A stretch of DNA of 64,000 nt, from the NCBI GenBank assembly GCA_964507325.1, contig CAZDQL010000024.1, positions 7,275 to 71,274 on the forward strand, written 5' to 3'. The stretch is from CAZDQL01 sp964507325 (GTDB lineage: Bacteria; Planctomycetota; UBA1135; GCA-002686595). The notes beneath the pieces were generated by a model. That model was not told the DNA's origin. It searched no databases and saw only the letters and a program-made list of their open reading frames with translations. Positions 35,584 through 43,835 of the stretch are shown in pieces (the stretch's first letter is position 1; each line of letters starts with the position of its first letter). A program made the translations under genes and the position numbers.

Positions 35584-37866
35584 CTAACCTCCCAGGGACG
35601 AGTACCAGTGCAGTAGGTGCATGTATTGGGTCCAGGCCCGCTCGGCCCAGCGCGCTGGTACGACCCGATCGCGGCGTGCGTACCACTGGTTGTCGGACAT
35701 GTCGGTGTCGAGGAAGTAGATCCGGCGGGGATCGAGCAGCACGCGCTCGATCTCCTCGGAGCCGGGCTCCAGCGGCAACCGCCACCAGGTGGTCTGCTCC
35801 TGTTCCTCACGGGTCCAGGTGAAGGTCTGGCGCTCGCCCCCCTCGAAGCCGACTTCGATCTCGAGGGGCAGGTGCAGGCCCCCCTGGTGGCGCACGACCA
35901 CGTCGTAGAGCCAGGCTTGGCTGGAGACGTCGGCATCCTCGGGCACTTCGATCTCGGCGTAGACCCCGTCGGGGCCGGGGAACATCCCGCGCACGATTGG
36001 TTCGCGACGCTGGGAGACCTCCACGCTCCAATCGATGGTGCCGGTGCCTCTCAGGAGCTGGTCGAAGAACCAGCCCAGCTCCTGCTCCGCGCCCTCCTGG
36101 AACGCGGCTACGAAGTCCTCCGCATAGGGGTGGCGGTAGCGCCAGGCCCCTGCGTAGTGGCGCATTCCGCGCCGGAAGGCCGGTTCCCCCACCACTCCGG
36201 CCAGGGTGCGCAGGATCACCGCGGGGCGCGCGTAGCTGTTGGCGCGGTAGCTCCGCCTGTCGGCGTAATCCCAGCCCTTGGTGAGGACCGGGTCCACACC
36301 CGGCGCGCGCAGGTAGGCAGAGCGGTCGCTCCAGCGCTGGTCGGTGCGCTCCTCGGCGAAGGTCAGCCAAGGCTGGTCACGCCACCAGTCGAGGAAGGGG
36401 GAGGCCTTGAGTGGATCGAAGCGAATGCCGCGCACGTTCCACCCCTGGCCGGTCAGGGTGCCGGCCACCCCGTGCGGCGTGGGATCGGCGGCGATTGCTC
36501 GGCCCCATACGGGGAGTCCGCCGTAGAGGGTCGCGGTGCGCCGCTCGCCGTAGACGCGCCAGAGCACCTCCGAGTCGGTGTAGGCATCGAAGCCCTCGTC
36601 GAGCCAGGCCGCCTCGAACTCGTTGTTGCCCACCAGGCCGTACCAGAACTGGTGGCCGCACTCGTGCACGGTGACCCCCTCCGGGCGCTGCATTCCGGGG
36701 TCCGTGAAGAGCGCGCTGCCGCCGGTGAAGAGGGTGGGGTACTCCATCCCCCCCGCCGCGGAGCCGCCCCAGGCGGGGTCGACGACGGTGATCCGCTCGT
36801 AGGGATACTCGCCGAACCACAGCCCGTAGAAGAAGAGCGCCGCGCAGGTCGCGTCGTAGTAGCGCCGCGCCTGCTTCTCCCGCTCGGGCTGCGAGAGGAC
36901 GAATACGTCGACGTCGCGCAGGATGAGGGCGTGGACCCCCAGGCCCAGGGCGGCCTCGACCTGCGCCACCTCGGCGGGAAAGCGCTCCTTCCAATCGGCG
37001 AAGCGGAAGCGCTCCTCGAAGATCACGTAGTCGGGATCGGCGGTCCAGGCGAAGTCGTGCACCAGGGGCCGCGGGTCCGCCACGCTGGCCACGGGATCGG
37101 TGTATTCCCGGTCCGTCAGGGAGGGTGCCGCGAAGCGCGCGGTCACCCACCCGTCGGCCACGGCCTCCGCTTCCGCCGGCGCTCCCGAGGCTCCGATCTT
37201 GCCGGCGTACTCCTCCGGCAGGACGAGGGTCACGTCGTAGGTGCCGAAGTCCGAATAGAACTCGGTACGGGCGTGGAACTGGTGGCAGTTCCAGCCGCGC
37301 CCCCCCTCGTACACGCCCAACTTCGGGAACCAGTGGGCCAGCATGAGGAAGTCCCCCTTGACGCCGGTGCGTCGCCGGAGGCGGGGCAGGAGCGACTCCC
37401 AGGCCAGCTCCACCGTCAGCGAGGCGCCGGGGGGAACCGGCTCGGGCAGGGTGACCGAGAAGACGGTGTAGTCCCGCTCGCGGCCGTCGTCGGGGCGCTG
37501 CCAGGTGAGGGTGGGCAGGAGGTCGGTCGCACCCTGGCGCAGCTCGGTGACCCGCTGCCAGCTCCAGCCGTCGCGCACCGGCCCCCCGCGCAGCTCACCC
37601 TGAGATTCCCAGAGGTGGGTGGAGCGGTTGCTGGAGTAGGCGTTCAGGTAGAGGTGGAACCACAGGTCGCCGACCGAGTCCGCGCTGTGGTTGGTCCAGG
37701 TGATCGTCTCCCGGCCGGCGAGGGTGCGCTCGGCCGGGACCACCCGGGCCTCGATCGCGTAATCGGCGCGGCAGGAGCGGCTGTCGGGGGGATCCTCGGC
37801 AGCCGCAAGGGTAGGAAGGGCGAGGAGAAGGGCGGCGGGCGGCCACCAGGGGCTTCGTGGACGCAT
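35584..37866 (-). CDS. Secreted M1-family metallopeptidase
   Basis: 760 residues. Signal peptide (~1-23, ending TLAAAED). The N-terminal beta domain is typical of M1 peptidases. The exopeptidase motif is present as GGMEYP, and the zinc site is VTVHECGHQFWYG with the downstream Glu in AAWLDEGFDAYT (HExxH-18-E). A following Tyr-containing region (YRANSYARPAVILRTLAG) fits the catalytic tyrosine. It would be a zinc aminopeptidase acting outside the cytoplasm. It is the first gene of a two-gene operon with the membrane protein downstream. Confidence 0.88.
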   Translation of the reverse strand: MRPRSPWWPPAALLLALPTLAAAEDPPDSRSCRADYAIEARVVPAERTLAGRETITWTNHSADSVGDLWFHLYLNAYSSNRSTHLWESQGELRGGPVRDGWSWQRVTELRQGATDLLPTLTWQRPDDGRERDYTVFSVTLPEPVPPGASLTVELAWESLLPRLRRRTGVKGDFLMLAHWFPKLGVYEGGRGWNCHQFHARTEFYSDFGTYDVTLVLPEEYAGKIGASGAPAEAEAVADGWVTARFAAPSLTDREYTDPVASVADPRPLVHDFAWTADPDYVIFEERFRFADWKERFPAEVAQVEAALGLGVHALILRDVDVFVLSQPEREKQARRYYDATCAALFFYGLWFGEYPYERITVVDPAWGGSAAGGMEYPTLFTGGSALFTDPGMQRPEGVTVHECGHQFWYGLVGNNEFEAAWLDEGFDAYTDSEVLWRVYGERRTATLYGGLPVWGRAIAADPTPHGVAGTLTGQGWNVRGIRFDPLKASPFLDWWRDQPWLTFAEERTDQRWSDRSAYLRAPGVDPVLTKGWDYADRRSYRANSYARPAVILRTLAGVVGEPAFRRGMRHYAGAWRYRHPYAEDFVAAFQEGAEQELGWFFDQLLRGTGTIDWSVEVSQRREPIVRGMFPGPDGVYAEIEVPEDADVSSQAWLYDVVVRHQGGLHLPLEIEVGFEGGERQTFTWTREEQEQTTWWRLPLEPGSEEIERVLLDPRRIYFLDTDMSDNQWYARRDRVVPARWAERAWTQYMHLLHWYSSLGG

Positions 37867-38098
37867 GATGGAGGCATGATGCGGCCGGAGGCGGGAGGGC
37901 ACAAGACCCCCAAAAAAAGGCCGGGAATGGCTCATCCTGGGGCCTTGGAGCGCCGATTCCGTATCCGACGGACCCCGAGGCCTCCCCCTGGGTCGTGGCC
38001 CCCCGGACATCCGAAAAAAAACCCTCATTCCCCGCGTGCAGCGTCCGACAACCGGGGAGCGAGGGCGACCAACCTCGCCTGCCCACCAGGAGGACCGC

Positions 38099-38497
38099 AT
38101 GGAACTCCACAGCAACCGACCCACTGACCACCCCAGCCGCCGAATCGACCTGGCGCGCCTGTCGCGCCAGGTGATGGAGAGGGCGGTCGAGGGGATGGAT
38201 CTAGCCCAGGAGGCCCGAGCCTCCGAGGTTCGAGCCGTGATCGAACGCATCGACCGCGCCCGCGCCGGTCACGAGGCGCAGATCGAGCACCTGACCGATG
38301 CCCGACGTGCCCACGAGGAGCGCATCGCCGACAGCCTGGAGGTCTCCCAGACCGCCCGTCTGTTCGTCGAAGGCGCCGCCGAGGAGCCCGATCGGGCGGC
38401 CGTGATCGAATCCCTGCGGGCCGCCTACCAGTCCGGGAGCCTCAACTCCCGCGAGCGGATCGAGAACGCCGCTGAGAAGCTCCTGGGCGGCGAGTAG
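38099..38497 (+). CDS. FlgM-like small protein (possible anti-sigma factor)
   Basis: 132 residues, highly charged and helical with no signal or membrane helix. The C-terminal part, AAYQSGSLNSRERIENAAEK followed by LL, matches the FlgM C-terminal pattern (Y..G.......IA..LL) that binds sigma-28. The N-terminal half is longer than in classic FlgM and looks coiled. The start ATG follows AGGAGG. It stands alone, closed by a strong terminator, with no flagellar genes nearby. Confidence 0.55.
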   Translation: MELHSNRPTDHPSRRIDLARLSRQVMERAVEGMDLAQEARASEVRAVIERIDRARAGHEAQIEHLTDARRAHEERIADSLEVSQTARLFVEGAAEEPDRAAVIESLRAAYQSGSLNSRERIENAAEKLLGGE

Positions 38498-38521
38498 AAC
38501 GTCAGATCCCCAACCGGCAGT

Positions 38522-38558
38522 ACGCCGCCGCACCCGATGGGCGCGGCGGCGTTCTCTT
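38522..38558 (+). terminator. Rho-independent terminator
   Basis: Perfect 10-bp stem acgccgccgc/gcggcggcgt with an 11-nt loop, followed by tctcttt. It lies 24 bp after the FlgM-like gene stop. Confidence 0.8.
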
Positions 38559-38584
38559 TGGGAGACGGCCTCGGCAGCGGCTCC

Positions 38585-38590
38585 TATAAT
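38585..38590 (+). promoter_or_regulatory. -10 element TATAAT
   Basis: Consensus TATAAT, 25 nt before the dehydrogenase ATG at 38616. No matching -35 at the usual distance. Confidence 0.5.
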
Positions 38591-38615
38591 CCCCCGCCCG
38601 AACGGAGCCCTCACG

Positions 38616-39959
38616 ATGACCGAACGCGCTGCCGACGAGCTGATCCAGGACCCTGCGGAACTGCTGGACCTCAGTCCCCAGGACTTCGTGCGCTTCCTGA
38701 GGAGGGAGCAGATCTCCCGCTTCTACCTGGTCCACGACCGGGCCAGCGGGCAGGTGCGCGCCTCCCACGCCTGCCTCGAGCCTCTGGCCGACTTCGTCGG
38801 CGCCGACCGGCGCGACTTCCAGGGGCACGAGGGGCTCTTCTTCCAGGTCAGCCGGGAGCACGACACCCTCCAGGGGGCCTTCGTCCACCGCACCCATCGC
38901 GGGCAGGCCGCGGGCGGCGTGCGCTACTGGCGCTACGACCGACTCGAGGACTACCTGCGCGACGGACTGCGCCTGGCGATGGGGATGACCCACAAGAACG
39001 CCCTGGCGGGGCTCTGGTGGGGTGGCGGCAAGGGGGTCATGGCCCACAACCCCGCGGTCGAGAAGGACGACCCCGCGGTGCGCGCGGCCCTCTACCGCGA
39101 GTACGGCGACTTCCTGACCACCCTCGCGGGCTGCTACGTGACCGCCGAGGACGTCGGCACCAGCGTGGAGGACATGGCCCACGTCTACGCCGGCACGCGC
39201 TTCACGACCTGCATCCCCCACTCCGTCGGCGGCAGCGGCAATCCCTCGGTGCCCACGGCCCGGGGTGTCATCTGCGGCATGGAAGCCGGCCTCGAGTTCC
39301 TGGGCCTGGGCTCGCTCGAGGGCAAGACGGTCGCGGTGCAGGGGATGGGGCACGTCGGCGAGCCGCTGATCTCCCTCCTCTTCGAGAAGGGTGTCGCGCG
39401 CGTCGTCGCCTGCGACATCTACCCGGAGCTGGTCTCCGACGTGCTGGCGCGCATGGAGGGGCGCCCGCTGGAGGCTCGGACCGTGGAGCGCGGCGACGAT
39501 TCGATCTTCGCCACCCCGTGCGACGTGCTCGCACCCTGCGCCACGGGGGCGATCCTGAACCCGCGCACGATCCCGGAGATCCGGGCGCGCCTGGTGTGCG
39601 GCGCGGCGAACAACCAGCTCGAGGATCCGGAGCGCGACGGTCCGGCGCTGCACGAGCGCGGCGTCCTCTACGCGCCCGATTTCCTGGTCAACCGCATGGG
39701 CATCGTCAACTGCGCCAACGAGCAGTACGGGAACATGACCGAGGACCCCTACTTCGAGCGACACCTGACGCGGGACTGGGAGCACTCCGTCTTCCAGACC
39801 ACCCTGCGGGTCCTGGCCGAGTCGCGGGACAGCGGTCAGCCTCCCACCCACGCCGCGATCCGGATGGCGGAGGAGCTCTCCCTACGGGACCACCCGATCT
39901 TCGGTCACCGCGGCCAGGAGATCATCGACTCCCTGGTGGCGAGCGGCTGGGGAAGTTGA
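38616..39959 (+). CDS. Glu/Leu/Phe/Val-type amino acid dehydrogenase
   Basis: 447 residues. The catalytic part has K127 in MGMTHKNAL and K139 in GGGKG, the conserved lysines of the family. The Rossmann part has VAVQGMGHVGE (NAD-binding) and later GAANNQL. The family oxidatively deaminates amino acids to 2-oxo acids with NAD. The overall pattern is closest to leucine dehydrogenases, but the length (~447, versus ~365) is larger because of an N-terminal addition. It converges on a branched-chain aminotransferase 25 bp away, so a role in Leu/Val/Ile interconversion is plausible. Confidence 0.85.
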   Translation: MTERAADELIQDPAELLDLSPQDFVRFLRREQISRFYLVHDRASGQVRASHACLEPLADFVGADRRDFQGHEGLFFQVSREHDTLQGAFVHRTHRGQAAGGVRYWRYDRLEDYLRDGLRLAMGMTHKNALAGLWWGGGKGVMAHNPAVEKDDPAVRAALYREYGDFLTTLAGCYVTAEDVGTSVEDMAHVYAGTRFTTCIPHSVGGSGNPSVPTARGVICGMEAGLEFLGLGSLEGKTVAVQGMGHVGEPLISLLFEKGVARVVACDIYPELVSDVLARMEGRPLEARTVERGDDSIFATPCDVLAPCATGAILNPRTIPEIRARLVCGAANNQLEDPERDGPALHERGVLYAPDFLVNRMGIVNCANEQYGNMTEDPYFERHLTRDWEHSVFQTTLRVLAESRDSGQPPTHAAIRMAEELSLRDHPIFGHRGQEIIDSLVASGWGS

Positions 39960-39984
39960 GGGGCGCGCGGCCCGAGCGAGATCC

Positions 39985-41019
39985 TCAGCCGAGAGGGATC
40001 GCGCTCACCCACCCGTGGACGTCCTCGCGGTCCCCTTCCTGGATCGCCTTCAACGTCTGGTAGAGCTCGATGCAGCGCGGCCCCGCCTGGCCGTCGGCGC
40101 AGTAGACCTTCTCGCGGTCGCCGTAGACGATGCGCCCCACCGGCGTGATCACCGCGGCGGTGCCGCAGCAGCCCGCCTCGACGAAGTCGAAGATCTCCTC
40201 GATCTCCACGGGGCGCCGCTCCACCTTCAGGCCCATGTCCTCGGCCAGGGTGCGCAGGCTCATGTTGGTGATCGAGGGCAGGATCGACTCGGAGTCCGGT
40301 GTCACGTAGCGGCCGTCGGCGGTGATGCCGAAGAAGTTCGCCGGACCGGACTCGTCGATGTACTTCTTCTCGCGGGCGTCCAGGTAGAGCACCTCCGTGA
40401 AGCCCGCCTCCCTGGCGGCCACGCTGGCGCGCATGCCGGCCGCGTAGTTGCCGCCCACCTTCACGTCACCCACGCCCTGCGGTGCCGCGCGATCGATCTT
40501 GGACTCGACGATCAGGTCCACGGGCTTGAAGCCGGTCCTGAAGTAGGGCCCCACGGGCATCACCAGCACCATGAAGAGGTACTCCTCGGCGGGCTTCACC
40601 CCCACCTGGGGTCCGGTGCCGAGCATGAGCGGGCGCACGTAGAGGCTGGCGCCGGAGCCGTGGGGGGGCAGGAAGCGCAGGTTGGCGCGCACGCAGCGCT
40701 GGACGCAGTCGATGAAGAGCTCCTCGGGTACCGCAGGCATCAAGATCTTCTCTGCCGAGCGGACCATGCGCTTGGCGTTCTCCTCGATGCGGAAGATCTG
40801 GGGGCGTCCCTTGGGGCTTTCGAAAGCCTTCAGCCCTTCGAAAGCCTCCTGGCCGTAGTGCAGACAAGTCGCGGCGACGGACAGAGAGAGATCGAAGGAG
40901 TCGCACAACTCGGGTTGGCTCCAGCCTTGTCCTTTGCGCCAGGTACTGCGGACGTTGTAGTCCGTCTTCATGTACGCGAAGGTCAGGTTCGGCCAGTCCA
41001 AATCCGCCTTCTCGACCAT
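39985..41019 (-). CDS. ilvE: Branched-chain-amino-acid aminotransferase
   Basis: 344 residues from ATG 41019, chosen because GGAGG lies 5 nt upstream; an in-frame ATG at 41049 gives ten more residues. Class IV PLP aminotransferase features: HYGQEAFEGLKAF near 50, catalytic lysine in GDVKVGGNYAAGM, and DESGPANFFGI. It transfers amino groups between glutamate and Leu, Ile or Val in the cytoplasm. A TATCCT box (41122-41127, minus strand) and a 14-bp palindrome lie upstream. Confidence 0.95.
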   Translation of the reverse strand: MVEKADLDWPNLTFAYMKTDYNVRSTWRKGQGWSQPELCDSFDLSLSVAATCLHYGQEAFEGLKAFESPKGRPQIFRIEENAKRMVRSAEKILMPAVPEELFIDCVQRCVRANLRFLPPHGSGASLYVRPLMLGTGPQVGVKPAEEYLFMVLVMPVGPYFRTGFKPVDLIVESKIDRAAPQGVGDVKVGGNYAAGMRASVAAREAGFTEVLYLDAREKKYIDESGPANFFGITADGRYVTPDSESILPSITNMSLRTLAEDMGLKVERRPVEIEEIFDFVEAGCCGTAAVITPVGRIVYGDREKVYCADGQAGPRCIELYQTLKAIQEGDREDVHGWVSAIPLG

Positions 41020-41137
41020 CGATGCCTCCGTCGTCGATCTCATCGCCATTCCTCACTGGGGTGGGAACCGTCGCCCGAAGCCATCCGCCAGGGGTCCAGG
41101 CCCATCACTGCTGCACGTACGAGGATAGCCTATTGGC

Positions 41138-41151
41138 GTGGGAATTCCCAC
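41138..41151. promoter_or_regulatory. 14-bp perfect palindrome upstream of ilvE
   Basis: gtgggaattcccac, a perfect dyad about 120 bp upstream of the ilvE start and ~10 bp upstream of a TATCCT box on the minus strand. It is in the right place for a regulator-binding site; no known operator is assigned. Confidence 0.4.
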
Positions 41152-41187
41152 CTTGCGCCGTGCACGGGAGGTGTCCCTCCTACGCAC

Positions 41188-41811
41188 TCAAGGCCGGAAA
41201 AGCACCCCAACGGAGAAGAGGCCGATGTCGCTGTCGTGGCCCGTGGCGTCGTAGTCCCCCACTTCGAAGAAGTGGTTGTACGCCACGTGTAGGGCCCAAT
41301 TGCGATCGTCTCCCAAGTGTCGATCGTAGCCGAGCCCGAGCGCGGGACTGGTGCCGGACTCGTCTGCGTTGAAGGGACCGAAGGAACTCCGGTAGCGCAC
41401 CTTCTGATTCCAGTGCAGCAGTCCCGCTGAAACGAAGGCGGCCGAGCGATGATCGATCGGCATCAGGCGCAGAGCCATGAGCGAGATTCCGTCGTAGCTG
41501 ATGTCGTCGGTGAAGCCACCGTCGGCGGGACCTTCTGCGTAGAGGCTGCCGAAGTCGAAGTACCCGAGCAACATGGCGTAGAAGGGGCTGAACTGGTAGC
41601 CCGCGAAGAAGACCGTCGAGGTGTCTTCGTCGTCGACTCGATCGCCGGGGTCTTCCTCGTAGTCGTGGAACGTGGCGTACCCGGCGGCGGCGCCGCCGAA
41701 GAAGGAAGGCACCAGCGGACCGGGAAGTTGACCGGAAGGGGAGCTCGTCGGCGAAGGCAGGGCTGCGCAGCTCGCCAGCAGGGCGGCGAGGATGGGGAGC
41801 TCGTATCTCAT
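41188..41811 (-). CDS. Outer-membrane beta-barrel lipoprotein
   Basis: 207 residues from ATG 41811. Lipobox LLASC (C at ~15). After a Ser/Pro-rich linker the sequence alternates amphipathic strands (AGYATFHDYEED, STVFFAGYQFSPFYAMLLGY, GISLMALRLMPI, FVSAGLLHWNQKVRY) and ends in an aromatic-rich terminal strand GLFSVGVLF. This fits an eight-stranded OmpA/OmpW-like barrel. Function unknown. It is divergent from the ECF sigma gene, and a TACTCT box lies at 41846-41851 (minus strand). Confidence 0.65.
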   Translation of the reverse strand: MRYELPILAALLASCAALPSPTSSPSGQLPGPLVPSFFGGAAAGYATFHDYEEDPGDRVDDEDTSTVFFAGYQFSPFYAMLLGYFDFGSLYAEGPADGGFTDDISYDGISLMALRLMPIDHRSAAFVSAGLLHWNQKVRYRSSFGPFNADESGTSPALGLGYDRHLGDDRNWALHVAYNHFFEVGDYDATGHDSDIGLFSVGVLFRP

Positions 41812-41946
41812 GGGAGGCCTGGTCGGGGGGGCCAAGGGGGGACTCAGAGTAGCCCATTCCCCCGGATCCGCTCCGAGAGGCGGGGAACGCTCGTTTCGCG
41901 CAAAAGGCGGGAACCGTCAGGGCGCTGGGGCCTACCAGGGAGCGAG

Positions 41947-42720
41947 ATGCCCCTGCACTCCGATCCCGAAGCCTGGCAGCCCCACTTCGACGCCGTGCAG
42001 GAGCGGGCCCTGCGCAGCCTCGCGCGCTGTGGCGTCGATCGGGAGCGCGCGCAAGACCTCTGGCAGGAGACGCTGAGCCAGATCCTCTCTGCGGGGGCTT
42101 CTCCCGACCCGACGAACAACCCCCACGCCTACATCTGGACCGCGCTGCGTCGCACGGCGCAACACGGCGACCGTCGCAGACGGATCCTGGGTCCGATCGG
42201 TGGCGATGACGTTCTGGCCCTGGTGCCCGACAACGGGTCGTGTCCGGCGGAGACCTGCCTGCAGCGAGAGCAGGCCGGGCAGGTGCGCGACGCAGTCCGT
42301 GCGCTCCCGCACCGCTTCCAGAGCGTGATTCGGCTGCGCTTCCTGGAAGGCTGGAGCCTGACCGAGGTGGCCACGAAGCTCGGCATCCCGAACGGAACGG
42401 CGGCATCACGCTGCCACCGCGCGCTGCACCAGATGCGAGAGCGCTTGTCGCGCTCGCTCGCGTGGATCCTGGTGCAACTGGGGAAGACGACCGCGATCCC
42501 GCGGCTGGCCGTTCTGGGACTGGCGCTGTCCGTCTGCCTCACCTTGCCCGGCGCCTCGCTGGGCGAGGCCTCCGCAGTAGCCCCCGAGGTCCAGCGGGAA
42601 GAACCCTCGCGCACGGAACCCGACGAGGATCCGGAGTCGACGGAGCGCCCCACCTACCCCACCCGCGGCTTCCCCTACGGCGGCCTCACGGTGGTGCTGC
42701 GTCCGCACCCCGAGTTGTAG
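41947..42720 (+). CDS. ECF sigma factor with C-terminal transmembrane extension
   Basis: 257 residues. Region 2 is ~10-80 (DLWQETLSQIL, AYIWTALRRTA). Region 4 is ~110-168 (LPHRFQSVIRLRFLEGWSLT, then GIPNGTAASRCHRALHQMRE). Beyond a normal ECF end there is an extra ~85 residues: a membrane helix (~186-203, PRLAVLGLALSVCLTLPG) and a Glu/Pro-rich tail. No separate anti-sigma gene is adjacent. The tail may tether or inhibit the factor at the membrane (inference). ATG follows GGGAG. Confidence 0.85.
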   Translation: MPLHSDPEAWQPHFDAVQERALRSLARCGVDRERAQDLWQETLSQILSAGASPDPTNNPHAYIWTALRRTAQHGDRRRRILGPIGGDDVLALVPDNGSCPAETCLQREQAGQVRDAVRALPHRFQSVIRLRFLEGWSLTEVATKLGIPNGTAASRCHRALHQMRERLSRSLAWILVQLGKTTAIPRLAVLGLALSVCLTLPGASLGEASAVAPEVQREEPSRTEPDEDPESTERPTYPTRGFPYGGLTVVLRPHPEL

Positions 42721-42784
42721 CGCCCGAACGCCGTCGGTGGCGCTATAACGGATCCTCGGGACATCCTTGCGGAGGATCGACGTC

Positions 42785-43804
42785 ATGGGAATCGGGATCT
42801 GGATCACCACGGCCTGCTTGACGGTTTCTGCTCCCGGGTGCGGCTCGGGGAACGCCGGCGTCGTGGGCCAGACGGCGCAGGGACAGGCGCAGACCAAGGG
42901 ACTGTCGGAAGAGGACGCCATCCTGCTCGGCAACGGGCTGGCCACCAAGATCGCGCAGAACGCCTACGTCTCCCGCGAGATGGTCGTGCAGAGCGTGTAC
43001 GGGGCCACCTATCAGAGTGGCGGCATGTTGACCGGGAAGGTCGTGAAACACGGCACGCTGAAGCAGACGAGGTTCGGCGGATACAGCTACCAGCCCACGC
43101 CGACGGACAAGCTCGTGCTCGTGCTCAAGGACGCCACCCACGAGTTCGAAGTGCGCGCCGTACAGGGCAACACGCAAGCCCAGACCCCGGCTGCCTTCCT
43201 CGACTCCAACCACCAGATGGAGTACGTGCACCGCATCCCGGAGACCAGCGAGATCGTGGTGAAGGCCAACCGCGTGGGGATGGGCTGGGCCACCCACCTG
43301 AAGGGGTGGTACGTGGAGGAGGGCAAGCGTTACGAGCTCGACCTGAAGGCCGAGGGGGGCAGCTACTTCGAGCAGGGTGGGGGCAGCGGCCAGGAGTCCA
43401 AAACCGACTACAAGGTCAAGGGAGAGGTCACGGGGGAGCGCATGAAGCTCACCGTCGACGAACGCCACTTCTTCCACCTGATCTCGCTCGGCGAAGCGGT
43501 CACGCACTCGATCGACGAGAACCGCAACCAGCTGGTCACCGGCGGCGACCAGTACCGCTGGGTCGACACCTCGGTCACCAAGATCTTCCGCACCGCCGGC
43601 GGGAGGATGATGCCGGTCTTCGACGCCGCGGAGAAGTGGAAGGCCACCGGCAAGGTGCTGAAGAACGGCAAGCCCTTCGGCGCCTACCAACTGGCGGTGG
43701 GCGGCAAGAGCGTCGACGCCCGCCGCAAGTACCACGGCTCGATCGACATCGCCGTAAAGACGAAGAAGGGCTCGATCACCGTGCAGTCCTTCCGCGGTAG
43801 CTGA
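42785..43804 (+). CDS. Lipoprotein of unknown function
   Basis: 339 residues from ATG 42785, preceded by GGAGG at 8 nt. Signal with lipobox-like APGC (C at ~19). The mature part is beta-rich, with charged strands and a central Gly/Ser/Gln segment (SYFEQGGGSGQESK). No family recognised. A TATAAC box at 42744-42749 suggests its own promoter, 64 bp after the sigma gene. It is possibly a target of that sigma factor. Confidence 0.6.
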   Translation: MGIGIWITTACLTVSAPGCGSGNAGVVGQTAQGQAQTKGLSEEDAILLGNGLATKIAQNAYVSREMVVQSVYGATYQSGGMLTGKVVKHGTLKQTRFGGYSYQPTPTDKLVLVLKDATHEFEVRAVQGNTQAQTPAAFLDSNHQMEYVHRIPETSEIVVKANRVGMGWATHLKGWYVEEGKRYELDLKAEGGSYFEQGGGSGQESKTDYKVKGEVTGERMKLTVDERHFFHLISLGEAVTHSIDENRNQLVTGGDQYRWVDTSVTKIFRTAGGRMMPVFDAAEKWKATGKVLKNGKPFGAYQLAVGGKSVDARRKYHGSIDIAVKTKKGSITVQSFRGS

Positions 43805-43835
43805 GGCGGCCCGGGGTCCCTCCTGGGGCCGGAGC

